Origin: Coprinopsis marcescibilis | Lineage: Eukaryota; Basidiomycota; Agaricomycetes; Agaricales; Psathyrellaceae | Length of the DNA stretch: 64,000 bases | Reading direction: 5' to 3' | Assembly (NCBI GenBank): GCA_004369085.1 | Contig: ML210171.1 | Location: 128,904 to 192,903 of the forward strand | Part shown: positions 12,201 through 22,764 of the stretch, piece by piece | Numbering within the stretch: position 1 is the stretch's first letter | Layout: every line of letters begins with the position of its first letter | The notes under the pieces: model-generated | Databases searched by the model: none | What the model was told of the DNA's origin: nothing | The model's input: the letters and a program-made list of their open reading frames with translations, nothing else | Made by a program: the position numbers and the translations under genes

Positions 12201-13533
12201 GGCAAAGCAACCACGGCTTCCAACTCGAGATGCTAAGCCTAAGCCCAAAGATCTCGAGTCAGCATCGAGTGCGGACGAGTCCGAGGAACCGGAGGATCTA
12301 GGGGGTTTGAACAAGGGGCAGGAGCAGAAGGTTCCGAGCTTGCGCATTCGTCACAAGGCCCGTCAAAGCTCCGTGCATAATTTGGTTGATTTATGGGGCG
12401 GAGGAGTTGCTGGCAAGGATAAGTTGCAGGACATAGCTAACGAAGCTACGCCAAAGAAACCGGTGGTTGCGGATAAGCCTGCGGTCAGACCTAAACCGAG
12501 ACCGACGTCCTTGATGCCGCCAGGGCGGTCGCCGTCGGTTACTGGGAGATCTGTTAGTGGGAGCCCTAGGGTGTCGCCTATCCAGCGGGATCCTTCACCA
12601 AAGATGGCCTCAACTCCTGTCGAGGCTAGATCCCCTGCCATCGTCTCGCCTGTTTCAGCATCGACTTCGAGCTCTGGCCGTTCTCGTCCCCAATCAATGT
12701 TCATATTCCCATCCAGATCGACTGAACCTTTGAAACCAGCGGAACCGATACCGACTCCTTCCCCGACCCAGCCGACAACTTTGTCTCCTACAGAGGAAGC
12801 CACGCCTCGTGTGTCACGCAGACGGATGTCGATCACTGATATGGTACATCGCTATGAATCCATTGGCGGAAAGGTCATTGCTCCTGCGCAAGTGACTGCC
12901 GCACCTCTGTCACGTAAAACCAGCATCAACAAGATGGTGAACGTACCGCCTTCTCAGACCGAGATCGGACGAGTCAAGGTGTTGCCTGTGGTCGAGTCGG
13001 CCACTCCAAGGGATGAATTCAGGCCGAATCGTGTATCCGCAGAACCATCCAAGGCTCGAATGCGTGCGATCTCTACTGGCCCTACCAAGCCTGCTTTGGA
13101 TATACCCCGACAGATCTTGCCGTCGAAGCGTGTGTCGCCTGTGGAAAAGGCGCCGCCGTCGCCAAAGAAGAGTAGCGGCATCCAGCTGTCTCGTCCAACG
13201 CACAAGCAGGATAATCCCAGTACTGTCGTGTTTCCAAAGCGCAAGGCGACTCTTCCTCCTGCGGACGACCCTCCGCCCCCTCGTCCACCAATAAAGCAAG
13301 AGCCGTCAAATTCGATTGTGTTCCCGACGCGCACGATGACGCTGGCGCAGGCAGAGGAGCCGTTGGTGTCGCCCAACTCGGTGAATGGTGACGATCGGTC
13401 GGCTTCTCCAGAGAGGCCTTTCCAAGGTGTTGGCAAGTTGATTGACCAGTGGCAGCGCAAGTCGGAAGAAAGTGAGGGCGTATCTAGGGCACCTCTCAAA
13501 CGAGCGGGTCTCGTTCATGGAAATCGAGCGTAG
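9253..13533 (+). CDS. Ark1/Prk1 (NAK) family serine/threonine protein kinase with long disordered tail
   Basis: Actin-patch/endocytosis-type kinase. Exons 9253..9367, 9419..9549, 9603..9708, 9756..10241 and 10292..13533 give 1359 aa. The kinase domain covers about residues 28-320: Gly-loop [11 protein letters not shown], Lys62 in VLKRIAV, catalytic loop HRDLKVEN (Asp163), DFG at 181-183, then APEMIDLY and [15 protein letters not shown]. The GGFAHVY loop and the RPTVFELL end are typical of the NAK family (yeast Ark1, Prk1, Akl1; animal AAK1/GAK). The remaining thousand residues are one exon of Ser/Pro/Lys-rich low-complexity sequence with many PxxP and SPxK segments, likely a scaffold for SH3 partners and phosphorylation. 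No DnaJ or other second domain is visible. Confidence 0.93.
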
Positions 13534-13744
13534 CACCCCATCTATATTTTTCTCTTTTCCTGCTCTTTTTCGGATTGTTCGTCTGGCCTTCTTTTAAATA
13601 ATAATCATTGACGATTGGAGTACCCAAAATAATTATACACCCGATGTTATATATCTATTGTCTGATGAAGTAGTGTACGATAGAATTTTATTATGAAACC
13701 TGAGGATGGAACGAGGGAATTGGAGGGAATCAGTGGGAGGGGAA

Positions 13745-14290
13745 TCATTGGACGAGGCGATTTCGGGATACATCTGCGATGTCGTCGTCGTCAGACTCGG
13801 ATTCTTCGCCTACTTTGAATCCAGAGGTTGTTCTGCGATGAGCTGGCATCTCGTCATTTTCTAACCGAAATTCCGAGAGGTAACAACGCACCTTTCGCCT
13901 CATCCCATGACTGATCCCCGACAGTTTGGTACTGCGAACTGATCAGAGCGTCTGCGCGGGCGATGTTTGATTCATTAGGGTGGATGTAGATATCGTCTGG
14001 CTTTGACCTGGAGCGAGGGCGGGTTTTGATATGGCCTCCGCCCAGCTCAAGAGAACTGTTGGAGGGCAGGAGGAGGTCGGAATGTCTTTGTTCGAGTGGT
14101 CTGCGGTGTGTGAGGCGCGGTTGGCACGATGCATTCTGGAAGGCATGTGTAGCAACGTACTGGAAAGAATCGTTTTCTGGATTGGATGGTTTTCTAAGCT
14201 CAATGAAGAGCTGTGTGACCGAGAGCGAGGTTGCCTGTTCGGGGTCAATGAGTGGGTCTTCGTCGTGCACGAGCGGAACTGGACCATACC
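13745..14290 (-). CDS. Uncharacterised two-exon reading frame, possibly the tail of the copper transporter
   Basis: Exons about 14290..13892 and 13860..13745 join in phase and encode about 170 residues. They start near GPVPLVHDEDPLIDPEQ, run through a PRSRSKPDDIYIHPNES region, and end in an acidic patch (EESESDDDD) before DVSRNRLVQ. There is no ATG at the 5' end of this frame, so it needs an upstream exon. The only candidate is the copper-transporter exon ending at 14371, whose phase is off by one base. It is either a separate small gene with an unseen first exon, or the true C-terminal extension of the transporter reached by a splice or frameshift I cannot resolve. No domain recognised. Confidence 0.45.
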
Positions 14291-14769
14291 ATGACGAGCA
14301 GCAGCCTATGGGATAGGTACACGACGTTCAGCTGAAATGCACAATAAAGCTTTTAGGTTCACACTTACGCCATATTAAAAGTCATCCCTGCTAACATGTA
14401 GCAGCTAAGCGACGGCTTCAGTTAATTTTGGCCCCATAACCAGGACGAGCTCCTCACAGTCGCAGCACGGTCGCGATCCAATATAGCAAGAATCTCCACA
14501 ATGCAAGGCGCCACCTTGCCCTATGCGAAGTGGCCTTTGAAAGCTTGGCTTCTCCATGATAGTGCGAGACCAATCTGTCGCGATCCTTCAGTCAGTTTTG
14601 TCCGGAAAAGGTTGCACGACGCGAAGACTCGCCTTTCCATGACGCAAATGACGATCAGAAGCAGCGAAGCAAGAAGCAGACTGGGAAATGAAGTGAGCAC
14701 GATAAATGGGAAGAGGACATGTTCGCCCTTGAACTCCCAGTGGAGGTGAGGCGCCTGGAAGTCGACCAT
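14245..14769 (-). CDS. CTR-family copper transporter, exon structure partly uncertain
   Basis: Trimeric high-affinity Cu(I) channel of the plasma or vacuolar membrane. Start at 14769 (MVDFQAPHLHWEFKGEHVLF), where HLHWEF precedes TM1 (FIVLTSFPSLLLASLLLIVICVMERR) as in fungal CTR proteins. A later exon encodes LALWRFLLYWIATVLRL (about 14500..14445). After a 53-nt intron it continues as CYMLAGMTFNMA (about 14405..14371), which holds the diagnostic M-x3-M copper motif of TM2. The boundary between TM1 and ALWRF is not settled. After the next 63-nt intron the frame reads LLLVMVW and stops at 14245, leaving TM3 short and without the usual GxxxG. The methionine-rich N-terminal ectodomain is also nearly absent, as in Ctr2-like forms. 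Confidence 0.7.
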
Positions 14770-15336
14770 CGGTGTCGAGGAAGAGGTAGTAAAGAGAAAG
14801 GGGGAAAAGTAAAACAGCTAAGCACTGATAGTCGATGGCTGTACACCCGTACACATCAATCAGAAATCTCTGCTGTCAGTCGGCGCCACTAGCTATGGGC
14901 GGTGAACGTGGGCTTGTGTTGCTAGGTCCACCCCTTACGTCGAAACCAAAGGAATGCCAGGGCCCAGGGAGTACTGAGTCCGTAATTAAGCGCTCGAGCG
15001 CGACTTTGCTTCGAAGACGAGCCGCGAGTCGGTAGCGAGAACTTTGATCGAGCGTTTCTGGATTTTCTAGCACTTGGCACTTGCGCTACCTGCCTTATTT
15101 CCAGCGACCCTGCTCATTTCTGACCGATTTCTGACCATCTTTTTGTGCTTCCAACAGCTTCGAATTCCCACAAATAAATTCAAGGATATATACGGGCTTC
15201 GTCGTCAATGGATAAAAAATTTCATCCATACAGATACACTCACACCCTGAATTACTTTCAGCATCAGGCCGTATGAACTTCAGGTTTGAATTTTTCACGC
15301 GCCAGGCTTCGGTGTTTGAGAGGGATGCAAAAGGAA
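14770..15336. other. Intergenic, copper transporter upstream region
   Basis: About 570 bp with no supported gene. It should contain the transporter promoter. I looked for the GAGCTC/TTTGCTG-type copper motifs of yeast Mac1 and cannot make a convincing call. Confidence 0.35.
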
Positions 15337-15423
15337 TGACCCCGACCCGGATTGAACGGATGACCTTGAGGAAGCACCGCCGAAGCGCTGGAATCTCACA
15401 TTCTACCACTGAACTACGGGGTC
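15337..15423 (-). tRNA. tRNA-Trp (CCA) with a short intron
   Basis: The minus strand folds as a cloverleaf. The seven-pair acceptor stem GACCCCG/CGGGGTC is perfect. The D-arm is GTTC-AGTGGTA-GAAT, the T-arm is ATCCG-TTCAATC-CGGGT, and the unpaired discriminator is A. The anticodon arm begins TGAGA-TTCCAG, giving CCA at positions 34-36, and is followed by about 15 nt of GC-rich intron after base 37, the standard nuclear tRNA intron site. Total length is 87 nt. Trp tRNAs of fungi commonly carry an intron here. The 31-39 pair is A-C as drawn, so the exact intron ends may differ by a base. Confidence 0.88.
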
Positions 15424-16130
15424 TTATTCATTAGTTTTCATGTTGGAGACACGACGCGCCACGCCCTCGAGGGTTTCCGCAGCGTATAAATCAAATAGAA
15501 ATCCCTCGAATTTCACGCAACTGTAAGCGATGTAAGGCAGAAATTCTTTCCGTTACCCCATGACCTTGTTTGTACGAAATAGACTGTGTCATACGAGTAG
15601 GCACCGAGTACAGGGACTGAATTCATTTAGCCCGGATCGGTCATCCGTGTTCCCTATTATTGTAGTGGCGCAGCGCGGCGATGATACTATGATAATAGGC
15701 AGGACAGGATGGGTGCAGATTGGATGATCAAAAGATACTAGTTTTTCAGTTGAAGGAGGTGAGGAATCTATCAGTCATTTGCCATATTGGACTGAGTCAG
15801 ACGAGCCATCGTAGGTGAAATCCAGAGTGGACCAGCATTATTGAGTGAGGCCCATATGATAGGGGTCCTTTGAGGCGCACACGCAACCTTGCGATTCTGC
15901 TCCAACCCCTTGAAACTCCGTCAAACCCGCTGACAAGCGCTGATAAATGGCATTAATCCCATCTTCCATCACACATAAGCTCGAACATACGAGAACATAC
16001 GTCACAGAGAACATTGCGGTTGGCGACTTTCAAGGTTTAACATCTGTCAGCAAATCATCGACTCGGACTGTTGTTGACCAACCTACGCCAAGTTCACTGG
16101 CAGAGTGCTGGGAAAACGGGACATGGGAGG
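15424..16130. other. Intergenic between tRNA-Trp and the enoyl-reductase-like gene
   Basis: About 700 bp with no supported ORF or repeat. The right end leads into the TATA box at 16131. Confidence 0.4.
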
Positions 16131-16140
16131 GTATAAATAC
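16131..16140 (+). promoter_or_regulatory. TATA box of the enoyl-reductase-like gene
   Basis: GTATAAATAC lies 83 bp before the start codon at 16223, a normal fungal TATA position. It suggests an inducible promoter. Confidence 0.6.
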
Positions 16141-16222
16141 AGGAGACAGAATGTAGCTGAGGACATCTACATCATCACTTCTCCCCATCTCTTCACCTTC
16201 TATTTCCCATCGTGCCAGTACC

Positions 16223-17477
16223 ATGTCCACAACAACATACAATTTCGTCGCCACTACTGCTCCAGGTCGCGTCGAGGCTCTGCAGGCGCCGATTCCCCAA
16301 CCAAAGGAGGCTGACCAAGTGCTCATAAAGGCTGAATACACCTCCTTGACCCCATTTGATGTCTACCAGGCCGACCTTGGCTGGCACGTCAACAACTACC
16401 CATTGTCCTTGGGTACCAACGTTGGCGGAAAGGTGGCAAAGGTGGGGTCAGGGGTCACCGATCTATCCGAAGGCGATAGGGTAAGCAGTACCCGCTAAGG
16501 CCCATTCGAGCATTTCTAACAATCGTAATAGGTCGTGGCATTCGCGTACGTGCCAGGAAACAAGGGTCTTCAAGAATACAGCATCCATCCACGCTCTGTC
16601 ATAACAAAGGTGAACGAGATCGAAGCCGTAGCTTTGGCCGGATGGCTGACTGCATCCCGCAGATCCCAGATGACCTGCCATTGGAGAAAGCAACCACAGT
16701 ACCCGATAATGTCATCACCGGATTTTACACGCTGTTCAGTCAACTCGGTCTCCCATTCTCCGAAGAGTTCCCTCCGACAGAGGCGCCCCAAAACGCTGAC
16801 CGACCGATCCTGATCTACGGCGGTGGAGCAACATCCGGGCAATACATGGTAGAGCTCCTCAAACTCGCGAAATACACCAACGTAGTCGCTGTTGCGTCCC
16901 CAAAGCACACCGACTACCTGCGTGGCCTCGGTGCCAAGGCAGTCGTCGACTACCGAAGCCCTTCGTTTGTGGACGACGTTGCTACAGCGTTTGGAGGGGA
17001 TGGAAAGGCGGAGCTTGTCGCGGATTGCATATCCCTCGACTCGACATTCGGTGCCATCGCAAAGGTCATCCGTCCTGGAGGTTCTTTGGCTTTCCTTGCA
17101 CCCCTGAAACACAAAGGCGTTGGAAACTTGACGGGCGAAGAAGGCGAACTCCTGTTTGAAGTTCCCGAAGAGTTGACCAAGTTGTTCCATAACGACGTGA
17201 AGTTTATCTGCGTGAGGACGTTCCTGTATCAACAGGTAAGCATGGACATCCCTAGTATCATCATACTCAGACTGACAGCGCGACACAGGACAAACGTTTG
17301 ACAAACACCCTTGCTCCAGTGATTATAGCCCGGTTGCTCCGAGACAAACTCATCACACCGAACCGTATTATCTTGCTCGACAAAGGCCACCTGTTGGAGA
17401 GAACCAACGATGCATTGGAGTTGTTGCGAGAGAACAAAGTTAGCGGAGAGAAAGTAGTCATCAAAATTACGCCGTAA
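16223..17477 (+). CDS. Zinc-independent alcohol dehydrogenase-like / trans-enoyl reductase family protein
   Basis: NADPH-dependent medium-chain dehydrogenase/reductase. Exons 16223..16480, 16532..16609, 16663..17235 and 17289..17477 give 365 aa. Seen: a GroES-like N-domain (VLIKAEYTSLTPFDVYQADLGW, LGTNVGGKVAKVGSGV) lacking the Cys/His zinc ligands of true alcohol dehydrogenases; and a Rossmann domain with YGGGATSGQYMVELLKLA, followed by VVAVASPKHTDYLRGLGA and VDYRSPSFVDD. This is the layout of the fungal enoyl-reductase-like group (ToxD, LovC-type). No polyketide synthase or other cluster gene is next to it, so a secondary-metabolite role is not supported here. The substrate is unknown. Confidence 0.88.
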
Positions 17478-18117
17478 ATTGATTCGCGTCGCGCTTGTGG
17501 TCCGTGCGCAAATGTAATTTGATCCCCAGTTCAAAGTTGAGAGTGTTTCGTAGGATATTTGCGCACCGTTGAAAGGCTCGAATAGGGATGAAAGAGTACA
17601 CACTCGTTTATCAGATTCGGATAGATCATCAGGATAGACGCCCAATTTGCAGCAGATTACAACTCTATCCATAACGCCGATCGAGATATCGACATCTGCA
17701 ACGAAACGGTTGAAACCAACAGTATCGCGCGAGTATCAGAAGTATCAAGAAATCGTTTGTATGTAGCAATCGTTACAAGATCGTGATCGAATAAATTAGA
17801 TACACACCCGAAACGAGCGAATGGGAAATGAAGAGGCAGAAGAGTACAGGCGAGGTAGGATACAACATGCCATGCGGTAGGGCAACACGACGAGAACGAA
17901 ATATATGAATAAAGTAAGATGTTCAAAAGGAAGCGATAATGGAAATGTCTGTGGTCTGTAAATTACAGTCTGTCCGCGTGTCATACACCTTATGCATGGC
18001 TTTGCATATCGAGCAACCTCGCTTTCGTCGCCTCCCTCCGTTCCAACTTGCGCGCCGGGCCCGCGCTAGAAAGTTCCGCCAGTTCCATGACTGGCTTTCA
18101 AGTAACACTATGCTACC
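17478..18117. other. Convergent 3' intergenic region
   Basis: 640 bp between two convergent genes. A/T-richer, with no supported ORF or repeat. It should hold both 3' UTRs. Confidence 0.4.
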
Positions 18118-20045
18118 CTACCGCTTTCCCCAGTTCCCAGTCGCAGCCGTGTTACCCTGATCGTAGCTCGGCGGCAGCTCGTCAGGGACCTGTCTCTGTC
18201 CTCCATACGCAGCCGAGTTGTCTATCCCCGGCGGTCCACTGCTATACCCGCCATACGGGTCCGAATGCTCCTGCAACGGCGGAAGGGTATTAGCCCCATA
18301 GCCCTCTCCTCCAACCGTGTACTGTCGCTGAGGCTGTGGTACGGGTGGTGCCTGCTGTGATTGGTGGTAATGCGAGGATACAGAATGGAGGGAGACGGCT
18401 GGTGTGACGCTCGGCGGTGGAGGTTGCTGTGCTCCACCGGCGACGAGCGCGGCGGGAACACCGTAATTGTTCTGTGGTGGGCTTATTGGTTGGCCATAAC
18501 CAGTGGCGCCTGCAAAGGCGTCTGGAGGAGGTGACGCTACGAATCGTGGCTGCTCGGAGTATTGATGAGGTTGAGGACTATAGTAGTTTTGTGGAGGAGG
18601 GGAGGTGGTTTGAGCATATGGGTCGTATTGGGAGTATCCTGAGGGTTGCTGATTATGAGAAGAGGCAGTGTGATCTGTGGATAAACGCGGTCAGTGTCGC
18701 TCGGCAGGCATCCGTTGTACTGTGACTTACAGGAGCTTCCACCAGCTGCATGTCCATACTGTTGTCCGGACTGGTTATAGGGATCTTGTGCGTATGGATC
18801 CACATACTGTCCGGGTACGGCAAGGGATTGCGAAGGCATTGGTGGAGGCGATGTAGATTGATAGGCCCCATAACCGGTGTGAGCGTATGGCCCCGAAGCG
18901 GATGGGGCGTATCCACTTTGTTGGCGCTGCGGAGAAGAGTATCCTCCATTGTTATAGCCTCCCGCAGCAAATGCATGTTGACTGCCCTGTCTTTGCGGCT
19001 GAGGAGGGTAGGTGTTGGGCTCAGCTGGACCAGCGGGATTGTAGTACTCGTCCATCGCGGTGGTTCCTGGAGCACCTCGTACGTAACCACCAGTAGCATA
19101 ACGCGGGCCATTGCTGTTTGCGCTGGTCAGGCTGCTCTTTGAAGGTCTTGACATGGTGGGTGAAGGAGGGCCGTTGAGTAAACCACCCTTTGTATCGTCG
19201 TCGATGTAGACGTGATCGCCATCGACACGAGCAGTGAGTGGTTGGGTCTCTGCAAAAGCCGGAAGGCCTAGCTCCTTCTGCTGCCTTTCCCGGGCTTTCC
19301 TATCCGCGTCAGCCTTGACAGCGTCCAGCCTCATTTGCTCGGAGTAATCCTTGTCGGGGCCTCTATTTTCTTTGTCTTGTCCTTTGGGTCGTCTTGAGAC
19401 GCAGCATCGACCGATTGAGTAGAAGCAACCGCTGAAGAACAGCAATATCCACGCGGCGAGAGTTAGCCAAATGGCATTACCCATTTCTGCGGTTCCAACA
19501 GCGTTGATTCGGGATTTGGCAACGAAGAAAAGGACGAGATCAAAGATAAATGCGATAAGAGCAACACCGGCGGCGAATCCTGAGATGCAGATGCTACAGC
19601 AGGTCATGGTCATTTCTCGAACATGCGCGAGGAGACCAAAGACCGAGGAGCCTGCAGCGAGGGCGAGGGCGACAACATGGGAGAAAAGAGCGTAGGTTAT
19701 CCATTTGACGGCGACTTCGGGTATCTGGATGGGCAGGTTGTTACCGACCAGTGAATTGATATCTGTCCAACGAATGGTCAAGTTACCCGCAATGTTTCAG
19801 AGTGAGAGTCACATACCTAGTTCATAGCCAATCGATGGCTTTGAACATGTTGTGTTCCCGGGTAGTTCTAAGCAGTAGCCCAGCGTCCCAAAGGTTATGG
19901 AGCCACTGACATTCTCGACGGTGATGCTGGCCTTGAGAAAATATACGGACTTGAAGTAGGGGACACAGAAGGAGACGACGGCGAGTAGACCGGTTGCAAC
20001 GAGCGTAACGAGAAAGCCAGGCGTCGCTGGTCGGATAATGCCCAT
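18118..20045 (-). CDS. palI: PalI/Rim9-like pH-response membrane protein (SUR7/PalI family)
   Basis: Plasma-membrane protein of the ambient-alkaline-pH (Pal/Rim) signalling route. Exons 20045..19817, 19762..18731 and 18674..18118 give 605 aa. The first 170 residues hold four hydrophobic segments: an N-terminal anchor (GFLVTLVATGLLAVVSFCVPYF), an extracellular loop with a GYCLELPGNTTC cysteine pair, then WITYALFSHVVALALAAGS, SGFAAGVALIAFIFDLVLFF and AIWLTLAAWILLFFSGCFYS. The rest is a cytosolic Gln/Pro/Tyr/Ser-rich tail of about 430 residues. A PPSY (PPxY) motif sits near the very end (LPPSYDQG), a possible Rsp5/Nedd4 ubiquitin-ligase docking site. Family membership rests on topology and the loop cysteines; the PalI rather than SUR7 call rests on the long tail. 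Confidence 0.85.
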
Positions 20046-20331
20046 GAGCAGAAAACAAGTGGTGATGGTAAGAAAGAAAGAAATGGCCCACAGCCAAATG
20101 CCTTGACGCTGAGGGAGACTGCACCGCCTCTTTCAACTCATCACTGCCTTCACAGTGGGCCTTGCAATTGTACAACAATAAGTCTATCCTTCTTGTTCTT
20201 CTTTAATTAACAGGCACATCGTATTATGTTCATTGAGAAGACGGTACAGTTCTTCAAAAGACCTTACTTTCTGCTCCTACCGCGAGCAACGGTTGCGATG
20301 GCTGACAATTCAGAAGCTTCCTTAAAAAGGG

Positions 20332-20460
20332 TTACCCGGCCAATGTCCACCGCTTTTGCCCCAGGCTAGCAACCTGGCCCAGCCCGCCCATTCCACTCAG
20401 AAGTATGGCTCCAGCGATTATCACGAGAACTCCAGCTGGAAGATCCTGACGTGAGGTCAT
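20332..20460 (-). CDS. Possible 42-residue single-span membrane microprotein
   Basis: ATG at 20460 opens a 43-codon frame (MTSRQDLPAGVLVIIAGAIL...) with one strong hydrophobic span followed by a Gly-rich stretch and a basic end (LGQKRWTLAG). It lies in the divergent promoter region between palI and the gene at 21009. A neighbouring frame, shifted by one base, also reads hydrophobic residues (FVVVNLLGLLGAGIIL). A longer two-span protein is therefore conceivable with a splice I cannot find. No homologue recognised; it may be chance. Confidence 0.25.
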   Translation of the reverse strand: MTSRQDLPAGVLVIIAGAILLSGMGGLGQVASLGQKRWTLAG

Positions 20461-21008
20461 GCGAAGTGCATAGTATTATGCCTGCGCCAAGCAACCCCAA
20501 GAGGTTTACGACGACGAAGCGGTGCATTCCATAACGTTTATTTCGCTCCAAATCCAAGACTGCGCAGGATCGACGGAAGGTCCATTCTCTGAAAGCGCAG
20601 CGAAACTTATGGCTCTGCTATGGCTTGAAAACGCCGTTCACGGACGACCGACGCTTAACCTCTAATACATATCCGAGCCATTTTGCTGCGCTCTTGAAAA
20701 GTAGGACCTTATTACGGATAACTGTGAGGCACCGACGACGGTTTAGGCTCTAATTGGTTACAATCTTTTGCGCCGCTAGGTAACCACCCAGCGCCCGTCA
20801 TCAGTTATTTTTTGACACACCCCTCTCCCGAAACGCCAACAGCGCAGCCGGGTTCCCAGTGCTTGCATGCAGATGCCTCGCATTGGACCTTCCGATCCTA
20901 TTCCTACTTAGTTATCCTTATTAGCTGCAAGGTTTCACCTTGCGTCCATTCCTTCATTCTTGTCAGGAGTTGTCAATTGCTCTCATCACCTCGGATTCTG
21001 CTTAAAGA
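20461..21008. other. Intergenic, upstream of the His/Ser-rich gene
   Basis: About 550 bp with no supported coding sequence. It must contain the promoter of the plus-strand gene starting at 21009. Confidence 0.35.
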
Positions 21009-22764
21009 ATGGATGTGGACTCCAGCATACGTTCTAGGGGTGTCGGGATAAGCATCGCCAGCTTCTTTCTCTCGTCGCTTGGATTGATTCTTGTGGGTGC
21101 TCTAGACCATCCGAGTTCCCCTTGCGCGCTGACACAAAACATTGTTTCCTCATACGAAGAGTGTACTCACGGCTCTGCTAGACATCTGCCTCGGACATGA
21201 CGCTGTGGCGTATCTCCTGACCCTGGCAACTCGAAGACAGCACTCTGTGGACCACGACAGTCCAACGCGACGGAAACATGCCCAACGGGCCCACAGAGCG
21301 CGCTCTCCTAGCCCGTCGCCACATGCTGGACACCATCACCACCACCACCACTACCACCGACATCATAATATTGAGCACCCTGGCAAACCGTCTTTAAAAG
21401 AAGTCTCGAATAACCTGAAATCCAGAATTGTTTCCAACCCTGAACGCCCGGCCTCATTCCCTCAGGCTCACTCTCCTATCCCCACAATCACAATACAACG
21501 AGCAGGCGAGGCAAGCTCAAGAGGCTACGACTCCGATTCAATCGTGACACTCTCACCGCCAGTATCACCCAACAACCAGCAATCCCATCAGGCCAACAAC
21601 GCCAACAGTCATTCTCGACGCAGGGCTGCGACATCATCAACCTCCAAACCGCGTACACCGGGCACCCCTGGTAACAATCACACCCCTCCGACCCCGGCAC
21701 CTCATACGAGCACGCAAAATGGCCGTGTGCATGCTCTTGGCCTCACCGAACGGACAACTTCAGTCACATTTCTCCACTCATTAAGTCCAAAGTCCAAACC
21801 TTCGACCCTGAAGCATCCCTTACCTCCATTGGGAACGTCACCTGCCCAGTTTAGACAAATGTCACAGAGTCAGGCTGGGCGTCGGGGTTTGCCTCGGTGC
21901 TCGTCGTCCCCTGATTTGAGCACGCCTCCGGCTACTCCAGCATCATTCTACGAGCAGCAGAACTCCTCAGTTGGCTCTCTCTTAACTCCCAGTGCCGCTA
22001 TATCTGTGCATAACGAGCAACGACGCAGGAGGAAGAGCAGCGGAGATGCCTCGGTCAAACTACCGCATTCCACACAGGGCAAGGCGAATCTGCAGAAGGA
22101 CTTTGGATTCTTGAGCATACCGCCGGACGTCTATTACAAGGACGGATGGCGGAAGAAGAAACGGACGAACGGTCTTGGCGTAGAGTCGAATTCTGATACG
22201 GATTCGAGTTTGGGTCATGCTGCTGGGAAAGCTCTTAGAGGAATGGATTTGAAGACGTTGGCGTTCTTGAACTCTCCTCCGAAGAACAAGGATAAGAAGA
22301 CGGATGATTCCAAGCCATCGAGCCTGGGGAAGATTCTGAGGAGAGTACCTAGTGCTCCGGTTCTCCGTACTTCAAAGGCAGACAGTAAGTATAATCCTCA
22401 TTGTATCAACTTGTTTTGCTGAGTTCACATATTTGCAGAATCCGATACTTCAACCAAGAAACCTTTTGCGTTCTTTACGTCTTCCAATTCCAACTTACCT
22501 TCGTCAACTTCGAGCACGACGAAGCAGGAGAAGGAAGTGAAGCCTAAACGTTCACAGACAGGTTTACCTACCGTTCCTCAGCACAAAAAACGGACACAAC
22601 CTTATGAAGCCCCGTTCTTCTGCCCGACTCCTGATTCGGTCTTCATAACGAATGCGAAGGCAGGAAATGTCAGTAAAACTGTCAGACCGTCTAGGTCACT
22701 TCCTTCTTCAAGAGCCAATTCCCCTGAGAGATCGGAGAAACTTGTCAAGATTCACTATGTGTGA
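21009..22764 (+). CDS. Uncharacterised His/Ser/Pro-rich protein with hydrophobic N-terminus
   Basis: Exons 21009..21092, 21160..22384 and 22439..22764 give 544 aa. The first intron was inferred because the long frame has no ATG: GTGGGT...AAG removal joins MDVDSSIRSRGVG to SVLTALLDICLG in phase. The resulting N-terminus carries hydrophobic stretches (ISIASFFLSSLGLIL, AVAYLLTLA). After that the protein is low complexity, with a run of His (about ten of thirteen residues near 21333..21372), many SPxx and TPP sites, and a short ordered-looking patch (DFGFLSIPPDVYYKDGWRKK). It ends RSEKLVKIHYV. No known domain recognised; probably lineage-restricted. The start is the least certain part. Confidence 0.7.

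Noticed and set aside
11886..12836. Antisense ORFs of 153 and 157 aa in the kinase tail
   Set aside because: They lie inside one long sense exon and have no domain, splice partner or promoter context.
14031..14294. Plus-strand ORFs over the copper-transporter tail region
   Set aside because: The minus-strand frame has a splice that continues in phase to a stop; the plus frames have no continuation or motif.
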